Part shown: piece after piece, positions 16,562 to 24,717 of the stretch
Numbering within the stretch: position 1 is the stretch's first letter
Layout of the letters: every line of letters starts with the position of its first letter
DNA from: Pseudomonadota bacterium
GTDB taxonomy: Bacteria; Desulfobacterota; Desulfobulbia; Desulfobulbales; JAGXFP01
Assembly: GCA_018814305.1 (NCBI GenBank)
Contig: JAHJAA010000054.1
Location: 1-57,457, forward strand
DNA: 57,457 nt
Reading direction: 5' to 3'
Program-made: the position numbers and the translations under genes
Notes under the pieces: model-generated
What the model was told of the DNA's origin: nothing
What the model saw: the letters and a program-made list of their open reading frames with translations, nothing else
Database searches by the model: none

Positions 16562-16852
16562 ATGAAGATTCGGATGCTATTTCTGATGATATTGGTGGCG
16601 GGAGTTTTCTTCTGGCAGGCAGGCGCTGTAGCCGCAGAAAGTCGATGTACCGAGATTCTAGGGGATACCTGTCTCAACTGTCATGGGGAAGAAAAGTTTT
16701 GTCCACTCTTGGGGAAGTCGCTTAAGTTCTGGAAGGCCACTCTGGATTTAATGGAGGCCAATGGGGCGGAACTGTCCAAGGACGAATTTGCCCTGGTCGC
16801 TGAATGCCTCAGCCTTCCAGCGCCTGAAGCCAAGGCTTTCTGTAAGCGTTAG
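16562..16852 (+). CDS. Small exported protein with a CXXCH haem-binding motif
   Basis: The 96-residue product has a signal peptide (MKIRMLFLMILVAGVFFWQAGAVAA) and a mature part of about 71 residues with one CLNCH motif (37-41), the c-type haem attachment signature. Further cysteines at 29 and 47, and two near the C-terminus, leave room for disulfides or for a metal site. It would be a small periplasmic monohaem cytochrome or a look-alike. No distal Met is obvious. It starts 37 bases after pgl in the same direction with GGGGAGAGCAAA upstream, so it could share that transcript. Confidence 0.7.
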   Translation: MKIRMLFLMILVAGVFFWQAGAVAAESRCTEILGDTCLNCHGEEKFCPLLGKSLKFWKATLDLMEANGAELSKDEFALVAECLSLPAPEAKAFCKR

Positions 16853-16958
16853 ACCTCTTGTCTGGTCGGAGCTGACGATAAAGGGGGATTTGTAGTTGTA
16901 TCGGGGGCGGCTGACTCCCCCTGAACGTAAAATATAATCAATAAAATAGGGAGTTGTC

Positions 16959-17303
16959 GTGATAATTGAGAAAGGAGAGAAGGTTCATGTTGTATATCGT
17001 CGACTTCTTGAGAATGAAGTTCGCCGGCATTTTATGGGAGAAATCGTAGAATCAAATGGATCAATAGCGAGAATTGATGGTTTTGTTTCAATCTTTGATT
17101 CAACAACTAATAAATTCACTAAAAAATCAGAAAAAAGAACGACAATAATTGATTTGGCTGAAAGTGGATATATAGCTAATATATTACCAAATTATGTAAT
17201 TATAGATGATTTGCAATATGTATTAAATCAAAACAAAAAACTTGTGCTGACGGATGGCAAGACTTTCAGCTTAGATATAAATGAATTCGGAAATTTTAGA
17301 TAG
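16959..17303 (+). CDS. AT-rich orphan, conserved hypothetical type
   Basis: A 114-residue cytoplasmic protein that starts with GTG after GGGAG. Charged N-terminus (MIIEKGEKVHVVYRRLLENEVRRHFMG), a beta-rich middle and an acidic end (LTDGKTFSLDINEFGNFR). I recall similar small hypothetical proteins but no function. Its codon use is clearly AT-richer than its neighbours (ATA, AAT, TTA are common), which suggests transfer. Its stop codon meets the left end of a palindromic element, and two such elements follow directly. It may have come as a cargo or passenger gene, though nothing in it looks like a mobility function. Confidence 0.65.
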   Translation: MIIEKGEKVHVVYRRLLENEVRRHFMGEIVESNGSIARIDGFVSIFDSTTNKFTKKSEKRTTIIDLAESGYIANILPNYVIIDDLQYVLNQNKKLVLTDGKTFSLDINEFGNFR

Positions 17304-17443
17304 TTTTCATCCAGAAACGGTCTTTTTCGAGAATCTCTGCGTCAAACCGCACAGTTGCTTGTGCGGCGTACCCATGTACGCCTCCGCTCAACTGTTTGTT
17401 TTCCTGGACCTTCTCGAAAAATCCTCGTTTCTGAATTGAAAAC
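17303..17443. repeat. Palindromic element A (GGAG-core family)
   Basis: A 141-bp element with ends GTTTTCATCCAGAAACG and, inverted, CGTTTCTGAATTGAAAAC. Next inside, CTTTTTCGAGAA pairs with TTCTCGAAAAA. The centre, read on the minus strand, is GGAGGCGTAC-atgg-GTACGCC (17365-17384). It lies at the stop codon of the AT-rich orphan. Its arm sequences resemble element B, and its core resembles elements B-F. Confidence 0.8.
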
Positions 17444-17450
17444 AACACGT

Positions 17451-17489
17451 TTCATCATCCGTAAAGTCTGCGACTTTACGGATGATGAA
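17451..17489. repeat. Perfect 18-bp-arm hairpin between elements A and B
   Basis: TTCATCATCCGTAAAGTC (17451-17468) and its exact inverse GACTTTACGGATGATGAA (17472-17489) are separated by TGC. It fills most of the gap between the two neighbouring palindromic elements. A T-run is absent, so a simple intrinsic terminator is unlikely. Confidence 0.85.
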
Positions 17490-17494
17490 CTAGA

Positions 17495-17640
17495 TAGTTC
17501 CCATCCAAAAACGGTCTTTTGGTCCGGTAGCTGCGTTGCTCAGTTGCCGAGAAATGCTCACGTACTCAAGTATGCTCCGCTTTCTCGTCGCCCTCGCGTC
17601 TTGCTCTCGACCCAAAATCCTCGTTTCTGGATGGAAACTA
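17495..17640. repeat. Palindromic element B (GGAG-core family)
   Basis: A 146-bp element with ends TAGTTCCCATCC and GGATGGAAACTA, and inner arms ACGGTCTTTTGG and CCCAAAATCCTCGTTTC. Its core on the minus strand is GGAGCATAC-ttga-GTACG (17561-17578), flanked by AAGCGG and GAGCATTTC. It is a second copy of the A subtype, with the same outer arms but a different middle. Short TAGATAG/CTAGATA motifs flank it. Confidence 0.8.
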
Positions 17641-17707
17641 GATAATATTATAAAAATACGTATAACTATTATGTTACTGAAGGCGCTATACGGCAATTTG
17701 GTTGGCG

Positions 17708-19285
17708 CTACAGTTGGTCACTTCCGGTCGGCCCCGGGGTTTTTCCCATGGCAATGAGCAATCCCCGGAGCCATTCCCCTTTTTCCTTGCGGAGCCGGGC
17801 TTCCCGAAGGGCCAGAACTTTGAACCCGGTATCCCTGGCTAACCGCTGCAGATAGTCGGGCGAATAGCAGTATCGACCTGACTTCTGAAGGGTATAGTCC
17901 GCATTCCCCTCCCCAAGTTCCACCGAAAAAAGCATGAGGGCATGATCGCTCGCTCGCTTGGCAATGGCCGTGAACAGAGGTCTGATTTCACCCAGATAGA
18001 TGAAGACATCGGTTGCGATAAATAGGTCGAAACATTCAGGGCTGCTATTGAGATGTTCGGTGATGTCGGCCCGGTGCAGCGAATCGTAGATCTTTTTTTC
18101 TTCGGCTTTTTTGATCATGCCGCCGGAGAGGTCAACTCCGGTAAACCGGGAGACCCGCTCTTTGAAGTGTAGACCGGCCAGCCCCGTGCCACACCCCAGG
18201 TCGATTCCATGCCCAAGTTTTACTTCCGGGGGAACCAGATCATCAAATAACTCCTTCAGTAACCGGGGAACCTCGTAACCGAGTTTCTCCGTCAAGGTTT
18301 GTTCGAAATTCTCCGCATAATTGTCAAAGAGTTTGGTGATATACAATTGAGGCGCCGAAGTCCGGGACTCCCCTTTGAGGGCTGAAAGCATATACTTTGC
18401 CGACTCCTGGTCATGTCCGTGGTCAATGGCGTTCTGGTAGGAGAGAATGGCCTCTTCGGTGCGGTCGAGGGTGTGGAGGACGATGGCGAGATTGGTATGG
18501 GCAATCCCGTAGTCAGGTCGAAGGGAGATGGCCTTCCTGTAACAGGCTTCCGCCTCCTCCAGGCGGGTCTGTTGTTTGTAGAGTGAGCCCAGGGTGTTGT
18601 GGAGTTCCGGGTCGTCTGGGTTCAGGCGAATGCAAAGTTCATGGCAGTTCACGGCTTCGGCCAAGTGTCCAAGTTTGGTCAAAGTAAGTCCAAGATTATA
18701 GAGGCAGTCGGGCTCATCCGGCTGGATTGTCAGGCCATTTCTGTAGCATTGAGCAGCCTCGACAAAACACTCCATTTCATAGAAGAGGACCCCCTTGTTG
18801 TAGTGGGCCGGGAAATGGCTTTGGTCTGAATCGATGGCCTTTTGATAGCGTTCCGCCGCCTCCTCAAAGCGGCCTTCCTGGTGGAGGGTGATCGCCAGGT
18901 TGTAGTGGGTGTCGGCATGGGCGTTATCCAGTTCCAGTGCCGCGGTATAGGTCATGATGGCCTCGTTGGTGTGGCCAAGGTCTTTAAGGGCGTTGGCCAT
19001 ATGGTGAAGGGCCTGGAAATTTGTTGGTTCCTGGTCCAGTACCTTGCGGTAGCAGGCGACCGCCTGGGAGAGGTCTTCCCCGCTGTGGTGGATGATTCCG
19101 GCATTAAAGAGAGCATGTAAGTTGTCAGGATCTGAATTGAGGATTTTCCGGTACAACCGGAGGGCCTCCCCGGTTTTCCCTTTACTAAGGAGGTCAAGGG
19201 CATGGCGGAGTTGATCCTGGATTTTGTCGTAGGAATATTGGGATGGTATGGCCCGACCGGGCTCTTTTGTCTGATAATGCTGCAT
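17708..19285 (-). CDS. TPR-repeat protein with C-terminal SAM methyltransferase domain
   Basis: The 525-residue protein is made of about eight tandem tetratricopeptide repeats (roughly residues 22-300, e.g. AHYNKGVLFYEMECFVEAAQ) followed by a class I methyltransferase domain (about 320-515) with GIDLGCGTGLAG as SAM-binding motif I and FTGVDLSGGMIKKA as motif II. The TPR array probably binds a protein or nascent chain and brings it to the methyltransferase. The combination is found in bacteria, but substrates are mostly unknown. There is no signal peptide, so it should be cytoplasmic. It is separated from the MutS-like gene by 275 bases, and ends beside palindromic element B. Confidence 0.88.
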   Translation of the reverse strand: MQHYQTKEPGRAIPSQYSYDKIQDQLRHALDLLSKGKTGEALRLYRKILNSDPDNLHALFNAGIIHHSGEDLSQAVACYRKVLDQEPTNFQALHHMANALKDLGHTNEAIMTYTAALELDNAHADTHYNLAITLHQEGRFEEAAERYQKAIDSDQSHFPAHYNKGVLFYEMECFVEAAQCYRNGLTIQPDEPDCLYNLGLTLTKLGHLAEAVNCHELCIRLNPDDPELHNTLGSLYKQQTRLEEAEACYRKAISLRPDYGIAHTNLAIVLHTLDRTEEAILSYQNAIDHGHDQESAKYMLSALKGESRTSAPQLYITKLFDNYAENFEQTLTEKLGYEVPRLLKELFDDLVPPEVKLGHGIDLGCGTGLAGLHFKERVSRFTGVDLSGGMIKKAEEKKIYDSLHRADITEHLNSSPECFDLFIATDVFIYLGEIRPLFTAIAKRASDHALMLFSVELGEGNADYTLQKSGRYCYSPDYLQRLARDTGFKVLALREARLRKEKGEWLRGLLIAMGKTPGPTGSDQL

Positions 19286-19560
19286 TGCTCCGGGACTGGT
19301 TGGTTTTGATCAGAAGTCCATCCGCATCAGGACGGCGGTTACGGAAAGGTTCTTTACCATACCACGCCTGGAAATTCAACAGGGTCTCTTTAGGATTTCC
19401 CAAAAGCTATCCTCAGATTCAAATTCATACAACAACACGAGAATTACCCTCAGGCACTCAAAGGACTGAGTTGACGATCGGAGGGTATTGAAAGGCTCAT
19501 GTGTTTTGACGATTCACTTTTTTGCAGTGAATTATACCTTGATACGATCCATGACTAATC

Positions 19561-21171
19561 TCACCCCTGGTTGGGGAGATACCCTTTTGTCCGGAGATGA
19601 TTTCTGATCTCTTCGGGGGAAAAACCGATCTTTTTTGCCACTCGCAGGGCGTGACTCTCCGTGGAGATTCCCTTGGCCAGTCGATGGGTCGGGGTGTCAT
19701 CGATGAATTCCACCTGGAGGTACTGGCCCTTGTCCTGTTTTAGAAATTGTTCAACTAATTCATGGCTATGGGTGACCAGAAGGGTGTTGTTGCCGATGGT
19801 ATAAAATCCGTTCATGATCTCCACCGACAGATTCATCTTTTCATGGGTGGTGGTGCCTTCGGCGATTTCATCAAGAATCACCAGGCTTTGGGGGGTGGTT
19901 GAATAGAAGATATCCCGGGTTACCTTTAACTCGGTTCCGAATCGTCCTTCGTCATCAATCAGGGTGTCGAAGGAGGGGGCCTGATAGGTGATCTTGTCGG
20001 CCAGACTCATTCGGGCGTAACTGGCGGGAATCGGGGCTCCGATTTGGCCAAGTATCTGGCATTGGAGCACGGTCTTGCAGATGGTGGTTTTGCCGCCACT
20101 GTTGGGGCCGGTGATAAAGGTCGCCTTGACCTGGTCCAGCTCCAGGTCGTTGCCGACAAAGGATGGATCATTGACTGATCGGGTGGGATTTCTAAGGTCG
20201 TGGGCCGAGAAGTAATGGTTTGGGCTGGTCCCAAATTCCGGGACCACGGTGGGATGAGGCACGGTTTTGCTGTAGGTCACAAAGGAAAGCAGTTCGTCGA
20301 TGGCGGCCACCGCCTCGATGGCCGAGGCAAAGCCGTTTGATTCGATGAGTCGGTTTCTAATTGGCAGGATCGCGGTTTCAAAGTCGAAGATCGGTTTGAT
20401 CACCGAAGCATAAATAATGCCGAAGATGCTGAGCCAGCAGGTGAGAACAAAACCGGTAAAGGCCACGGCCTGATTCATTAAACCGAACAGCCCGGCAAAA
20501 GCGAACATAATTGACGGGATTGCCGGGATAAAGGCACCGATGGTGAGTCGGGTAGGCCGGAACCGGAGCCGGAGCCATGGTTTTTTCTCTTCTGCTGCCT
20601 TGATTCCCTGGGGGGTACGATAGCGGGGACCGGAGATCAGACTGGCCGTATTAGAGTTCCTGAAGCTGAGGATGGATTTGAACATGGAGTCCAGATAGGC
20701 TGTTTCAGGCTGAGGAATTTCTGCAGCCTCCAGCATGAATTCAAGGGAGGTCATGGCCTCGTTGAAATCGTTATAGGGGACCAGGGCCTGCATATGAGCG
20801 TTGAGAAATTTAAAGAGATGATCTTCTCCACTACTGAAGGTTTCTAAGAATTCGGCGATGATATCCTGGAGTCTTGCATTACTTTCCAGTTCACAATAGG
20901 AATCCTGTTTAGCGTGAATCAGTTCGATGGACTCCGATGGATTGGTCAATGAATGGAACAGGTGGGCCGAGCCCACATGGGTTCTGGTATGGTCCATGGC
21001 CCGGAACAGGTCATGGATTTCCACCAACTGAAGGGTGCGCTTGTCTACCACGGTTTCCGGCAACAAATCGAACATCTTCCGGCTGTTGAAGGGTTCCGCT
21101 TCGTTACGTTCGTCGATGATCTCGTTACGAAAGTTGAGTTCAATAACGAGTTTTTCACTCTCCATGGTCAT
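19561..21171 (-). CDS. Membrane-anchored MutS-like ATPase
   Basis: At 536 residues this is a short MutS-family protein without the mismatch-recognition domain. A lever-like helical N-terminal half (about 40-175) is followed by two transmembrane helices (about 210-258) and then the MutS ATPase: Walker A GPNSGGKTT (355-363), Walker B LVILDEIAEGTT (430-441), and the His of LVTHSHELVE. The family's N2 position reads ITYQAPSFDTLIDDEG. Membrane insertion separates it from classical repair MutS and from MutS2; function of such membrane MutS-like proteins is unknown. GAGGAG nine bases upstream supports the start. It follows nagZ by 13 bases and is probably in the same operon. Confidence 0.88.
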   Translation of the reverse strand: MTMESEKLVIELNFRNEIIDERNEAEPFNSRKMFDLLPETVVDKRTLQLVEIHDLFRAMDHTRTHVGSAHLFHSLTNPSESIELIHAKQDSYCELESNARLQDIIAEFLETFSSGEDHLFKFLNAHMQALVPYNDFNEAMTSLEFMLEAAEIPQPETAYLDSMFKSILSFRNSNTASLISGPRYRTPQGIKAAEEKKPWLRLRFRPTRLTIGAFIPAIPSIMFAFAGLFGLMNQAVAFTGFVLTCWLSIFGIIYASVIKPIFDFETAILPIRNRLIESNGFASAIEAVAAIDELLSFVTYSKTVPHPTVVPEFGTSPNHYFSAHDLRNPTRSVNDPSFVGNDLELDQVKATFITGPNSGGKTTICKTVLQCQILGQIGAPIPASYARMSLADKITYQAPSFDTLIDDEGRFGTELKVTRDIFYSTTPQSLVILDEIAEGTTTHEKMNLSVEIMNGFYTIGNNTLLVTHSHELVEQFLKQDKGQYLQVEFIDDTPTHRLAKGISTESHALRVAKKIGFSPEEIRNHLRTKGYLPNQG

Positions 21172-21184
21172 TGATGTTGACTCC

Positions 21185-22219
21185 TCATGGGCCTAAAGGT
21201 CCGGTCTGAAAACGTGGTGGAAGCGGAAATTGGTGCCGAACGTGATTGATCCGGCCCAGGGCCGTTTTAACTGCTTTGTCTGATATGGTGCCATGCTTTC
21301 TGGCTTTGTCCAGGGTGGTTAGGGTATCCCTGATTTTATCGTGATCCTTGCAGATCAGCAGAAGGTCCGCCCCGGCATTAAAAGCCATTACCGCTGCTTC
21401 AGCTACCTTTTTTTCGTTGGCAATGGCTCCCATTTCCAGATCATCGGTGATAATCAGACCGTTGTACCCCAGTTCTCCCCGTAAAAGCTCGGTCAGAATG
21501 GAATGGGACAGGGTGGCTGGAAGCTCAGAATCCAGGCCGGGATGGATGGTATGGGAGGTCATGATCGCGGCAACTTCTGCCCTGATTGCTGCCCGAAAGG
21601 GCGGGAGGTCATGGGAGATAACCTCGGACCGGGGCCGGTCGACCCGGGGGAGGGTTAGATGGGGGTCAAGCCGGGCAAGGCCTAATCCTGGAAAGTGCTT
21701 GCCGCAGGCGGCCACTCCCTCCTGCTGCATGTTGGAAATAATCAGGTTGCCGAGCGTTGCCACCTGTAGCGGATTTCCACTGAAGCTGCGCCGTTCCATA
21801 AAATAGTTGCAGTTGGCGGGTGAGACATCGAGAACTGGGGCCAGATTGAAATTGATGCCCACGTCCAGAAGTTCTTTGGCGCAGATTGTGGCATATTCCC
21901 GGACAGCGGTTTCAGGGTGTGGGCTTTCGGCGAGGGTTCTGGCGTCGGGGAAACGGGTCCAGGGGGAGGGTAGTCTCGCCACGGTGCCTCCCTCTTGGTC
22001 AATGGCAATGAGAGGTGGGGGTAGATGGTGGTAGCGGCAGTGGTGATGCAGCGCAGTGCATAATCTGCGGAGTTGCTCTGGTGTGTCAATATTTCGAGAA
22101 AAGAGAATGAAATTGTTAATGCCATGATTTTCGATCAGGTCGGAGGTTGAATCATCGAGTATCAGGCCAGGGAGGCCGATCATCAGGAGGTTTCCTGAAC
22201 GAATTGCGGATGCGGTCAT
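21185..22219 (-). CDS. nagZ: Beta-N-acetylhexosaminidase (GH3)
   Basis: NagZ removes N-acetylglucosamine from muropeptides during peptidoglycan recycling in the cytoplasm. The 344-residue protein matches GH3: IAIDQEGGTVARL (71-83), LAPVLDVSP, the acid/base loop KHFPG with D-x-H (174-187), and the nucleophile Asp260 in ITDDLEMGAI. It has no signal peptide, in keeping with cytoplasmic NagZ. Its ATG overlaps the queC stop as ATGA, so translation is coupled to queC. Substrate pathway genes such as anmK are not here, so assignment rests on the enzyme motifs alone. Confidence 0.93.
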   Translation of the reverse strand: MTASAIRSGNLLMIGLPGLILDDSTSDLIENHGINNFILFSRNIDTPEQLRRLCTALHHHCRYHHLPPPLIAIDQEGGTVARLPSPWTRFPDARTLAESPHPETAVREYATICAKELLDVGINFNLAPVLDVSPANCNYFMERRSFSGNPLQVATLGNLIISNMQQEGVAACGKHFPGLGLARLDPHLTLPRVDRPRSEVISHDLPPFRAAIRAEVAAIMTSHTIHPGLDSELPATLSHSILTELLRGELGYNGLIITDDLEMGAIANEKKVAEAAVMAFNAGADLLLICKDHDKIRDTLTTLDKARKHGTISDKAVKTALGRINHVRHQFPLPPRFQTGPLGP

Positions 22220-22938
22220 GGTGCGCTTTTAGTCGTAATCTGGTAGGGCACCGGGTCGGGAATTCCTGCTTCGGCAAAGCCTTTAAGGCGTAACTGGCAG
22301 GCATCACACGTCCCGCAGGCAAGGCCTGTGGGGGCAGGGTCATAACAGCTATGGGTTAATCCGTAGTTGATCCCCAGTTCCATCCCGGAAGCGATGATCT
22401 CCGCTTTGCTCATGGTCATTAGTGGGGCATGAACGGTAAAGTTCTGTCCTTCCTCGGTTCCTGCCTTGGTGCCCAGGTTGATCATGGTCTCAAAGGCGGT
22501 GATGAATTCAGGGCGGCAGTCCGGGTAGCCACTGTAGTCCAGGGCATTGACCCCGATAAAGATGTCCCGGGCGCCGAGGACTTCGGCCCAGGCCGCTGCA
22601 TGGGCCAGAAAGATGGTATTACGACCAGGGACGTAGGTGTCCGGGATGCCGCTGCTTATCTCTGCCTGGGGCCTATTTTTGGGAACGGCCAATTCGCTGG
22701 TCAGGGACGAACCGCCGATTTTATCCAAGTCAAGGCGCAGCACCAGATGACGTGCGGCTTGATAGTGACGGGCAATGGCCGCGGCTCGCTCCAATTCGAT
22801 TTTCTGGCGCTGGCCATAGGCAAAGCTCAAACAGAAACAGGTAAATCCCCGGGACCCGGCAATGGCCAGGGTGGTGGTGGAGTCCAGTCCGCCACTTAAG
22901 AGAATCACCGCATTCTTTTTTATTTGATTGACGGTCAT
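22216..22938 (-). CDS. queC: 7-cyano-7-deazaguanine synthase
   Basis: QueC converts 7-carboxy-7-deazaguanine with ammonia and ATP to preQ0, the queuosine tRNA-modification precursor. The 240-residue protein has the PP-loop LLSGGLDSTT (13-22), FCLSFAYGQRQ, YVPGRNTIFLAHA, and the zinc site C198, C208, C211, C214 (CYDPAP...CGTCDAC). It heads the run queC-nagZ-mutS-like. A perfect palindrome lies just upstream of its start. No recognisable preQ1 riboswitch was found in the leader, although I searched only by eye. Confidence 0.95.
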   Translation of the reverse strand: MTVNQIKKNAVILLSGGLDSTTTLAIAGSRGFTCFCLSFAYGQRQKIELERAAAIARHYQAARHLVLRLDLDKIGGSSLTSELAVPKNRPQAEISSGIPDTYVPGRNTIFLAHAAAWAEVLGARDIFIGVNALDYSGYPDCRPEFITAFETMINLGTKAGTEEGQNFTVHAPLMTMSKAEIIASGMELGINYGLTHSCYDPAPTGLACGTCDACQLRLKGFAEAGIPDPVPYQITTKSAP

Positions 22939-22946
22939 AGCTATTG

Positions 22947-22962
22947 TTTTGGAATTCCAAAA
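22947..22962. promoter_or_regulatory. 16-bp perfect palindrome before queC
   Basis: TTTTGGAATTCCAAAA lies eight bases upstream of the queC start codon. It could be a repressor operator or a hairpin hiding the weak ribosome binding site. No family match is offered. Confidence 0.4.
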
Positions 22963-23173
22963 TTTTCAAGGTGCTGAAACGCTTTTGGTAACTGGGTAGG
23001 CTTCCGGGGTTCACTTTAATCGGTCATTGGAGGAATGGCAAGATTCAAGGCGGGGGGAGAGGCCGCCATGACCCATGGGTGTTCCCGAAGGCCATGGCGG
23101 TTTGAACGAATGTTTTTTATGGCAAGACCGATCTGTCGAGGCGGTTACCGGTGGCCTTCCTCAGTTACAATCT

Positions 23174-23204
23174 GTTTTCTTTCTGCGACGCCATCAAAAA
23201 TCAT
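23174..23204. repeat. Solo end of a C/D-type palindromic element
   Basis: TTTCTTTCTGCGACGCCATC and the following AAAAATC copy the right end of element C almost exactly. A faint ATGGCAAGATTCAAGG at about 23036 may be its left end, with a CCGCCATG...CATGGCGG stem between. It is probably a decayed copy lying just before element C. Confidence 0.5.
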
Positions 23205-23217
23205 AACTTTGCATGAA

Positions 23218-23355
23218 TTTTCGGGATGGCTAAGCAGAAAGGACGATATCCGAGGAGTAGGGCTTTGTTGAGAGTGAGGCTATACATCCCGTATGTGGAG
23301 CGAACAACAAAGCCCTGCGACGAAGGAGATCGTTCTTTCTGCGACGCCATCAAAA
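23218..23355. repeat. Palindromic element C (GGAG-core family)
   Basis: The ends GATGGCTAAGCAGAAAG and CTTTCTGCGACGCCATC are imperfect inverted repeats; GGACGAT/ATCGTTC continue inside. GGCTTTGTTG and CAACAAAGCC pair around the core GAGGCTATAC-atccc-GTATG (23276-23295). The right end overlaps the porin stop codon (TTTTGATGG reads in both), so the element abuts the porin gene exactly at its C-terminal Phe. Confidence 0.8.
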
Positions 23356-24405
23356 TTCAACGGCCAGCTGGGCGGAGATGCTATGGGCTGCATCGCCATC
23401 CAGGTCGGTGTAGAGGTACTCTGCTGAAACCGTGGTCTCTTCGGCCAGTTCATAGGAGACTGTCCCGCCGAATCGTTTCAGGTCATCGGCGAAATCGATG
23501 CCGGCTTCAGCCCGGATTGCGACACTCACTTTTTCCATGGGACTGACCCCTACTTCGATAAAATAGGCAGCGGGCTGAGCACCGGTCAGTTCTTCGGCTC
23601 GGTCAGGATCGACCATGGTTGACGCTGAAAAATCATCAAGGGCCCCAACATATTCGGCATCAAGGGTCACCGGGCCGAGCTCAGCCGAGACAAAGGCGCT
23701 AAAGGCTCTGACATTGTCGTCATAGGAAGCGGTGATATTGTTGATTAATCCAAGGTTGGTTTCAGCCAGATCGCAGATGTACGAGAAGCCCACGGTTATC
23801 GTTTCTACTGGGGTAATCTGAATCGAAGCGACCAGGTTGTCGATGAGGTCATAGTCGCCGGAGATATCCCGGTCTCCGTTAAACAGGCCCAATTTAACTT
23901 CCAGGAGATTGTTGGCCCAGGAGGTTTGCAGTGCGGTCTTGTTGGTTTCGCCAAGGTCAAGGGTCAGAGGGTCGCTGATCATACTGCTGTTGAAGTTCCC
24001 AAAGGGAAGATACATCTTGCCGCCGCTCACAATCAGTTTGGTGCTGGTGGTGTAGGTAATATAGGCCTCGTCGGTATCGATGGGGGTACCGTCGTCTTCA
24101 TGGAGCAGGATAACGGTGGCTGCGATATCCTTGGTGAGAGCGGCGTCGAATCCCAGGGTGGCATCCACCTCGAACCCGCTTTCATCGTCATCGTTATCGG
24201 TTGTGGTGTACCCCCCGTTGAACTCAACCGAGCCCCACAGGGTAATGGCTTTTTCTCCGGAGAACAGGGTGAGATGATTCCCTTCGGTGGCTTCCTCTCG
24301 GATGTTCGTTTCTCCTCGGTCTTCAGGGCCTTCCGCCAGGGCAGGGCCGGTTAACAGCAGGCAGCTGAGGGCGGCTCCGCCGATTTTAAGGCTCATTTTC
24401 TTCAT
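23350..24405 (-). CDS. Outer-membrane beta-barrel porin, LbtU family
   Basis: A 351-residue outer-membrane protein with signal peptide (MKKMSLKIGGAALSCLLLTGPALA), a short N-terminal periplasmic stretch, and a barrel of alternating amphipathic strands ending in LAVEF, the C-terminal Phe needed for BAM insertion. The pattern LWGSVEFNGGYTTTDNDDDESGF and DEAYITYTTSTKLIVSGGKMYLPFGNF resembles the LbtU family (named for a Legionella legiobactin receptor). A nickel or metallophore substrate is possible because nikR is divergent and a NikR-like operator overlaps its start of transcription. GGAGGA precedes the ATG. A palindromic element overlaps its stop codon. Confidence 0.85.
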   Translation of the reverse strand: MKKMSLKIGGAALSCLLLTGPALAEGPEDRGETNIREEATEGNHLTLFSGEKAITLWGSVEFNGGYTTTDNDDDESGFEVDATLGFDAALTKDIAATVILLHEDDGTPIDTDEAYITYTTSTKLIVSGGKMYLPFGNFNSSMISDPLTLDLGETNKTALQTSWANNLLEVKLGLFNGDRDISGDYDLIDNLVASIQITPVETITVGFSYICDLAETNLGLINNITASYDDNVRAFSAFVSAELGPVTLDAEYVGALDDFSASTMVDPDRAEELTGAQPAAYFIEVGVSPMEKVSVAIRAEAGIDFADDLKRFGGTVSYELAEETTVSAEYLYTDLDGDAAHSISAQLAVEF

Positions 24406-24484
24406 GGTTCCTCCTTTGGTGATTCATACGTGTTTTGAGCCCATGCCCCGGGCTCGGGTAGTGGTTGACAATGAGAAGAAAGTA

Positions 24485-24511
24485 GTGTGACTAATTAGTT
24501 TTTCGTTACAC
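24485..24511. promoter_or_regulatory. NikR-like inverted-repeat operator in the porin promoter
   Basis: GTGTGAC (24485-24491) and GTTACAC (24505-24511) form an inverted repeat with a 13-base spacer. Both halves fit GTGTnAC, resembling the GTGTTAC/GTAACAC repeats described for NikR in related bacteria, though one base shorter. It lies just downstream of the putative porin -10, a typical repressor position. Assignment is an inference. Confidence 0.5.
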
Positions 24512-24518
24512 GTAGGAA

Positions 24519-24548
24519 ATCCTACGGGATACGGAAACAGTCTGTCAA
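24519..24548 (-). promoter_or_regulatory. Sigma-70 type promoter for the porin gene
   Basis: On the reverse strand, TTGACA (24543-24548) and TAGGAT (24519-24524) are separated by 18 bases and point into the porin gene about 110 bases away. The -10 sits in a small palindrome CGTAGGAAATCCTACG (24511-24526). Confidence 0.6.
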
Positions 24549-24717
24549 GGATAATATCGATTTGAGTTGTCTTTTTGCTCCTTTTCTGAGAGGCGGGCAG
24601 AATTGAATTCTTGAAGGGAGGAGGAGCCTCGGGTATTATCATCTGTTGGTGCTATGGTTATTGATGCCCGGATTTCGGGTTCTTTGCCTGTGGAAGGCGT
24701 GTTTGTCTGGAGGAGAT

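Noticed and set aside
22939-23034. preQ1 riboswitch in front of queC
   Set aside because: No preQ1-I type stem with the conserved A-rich tail is visible; only a short palindrome is present.
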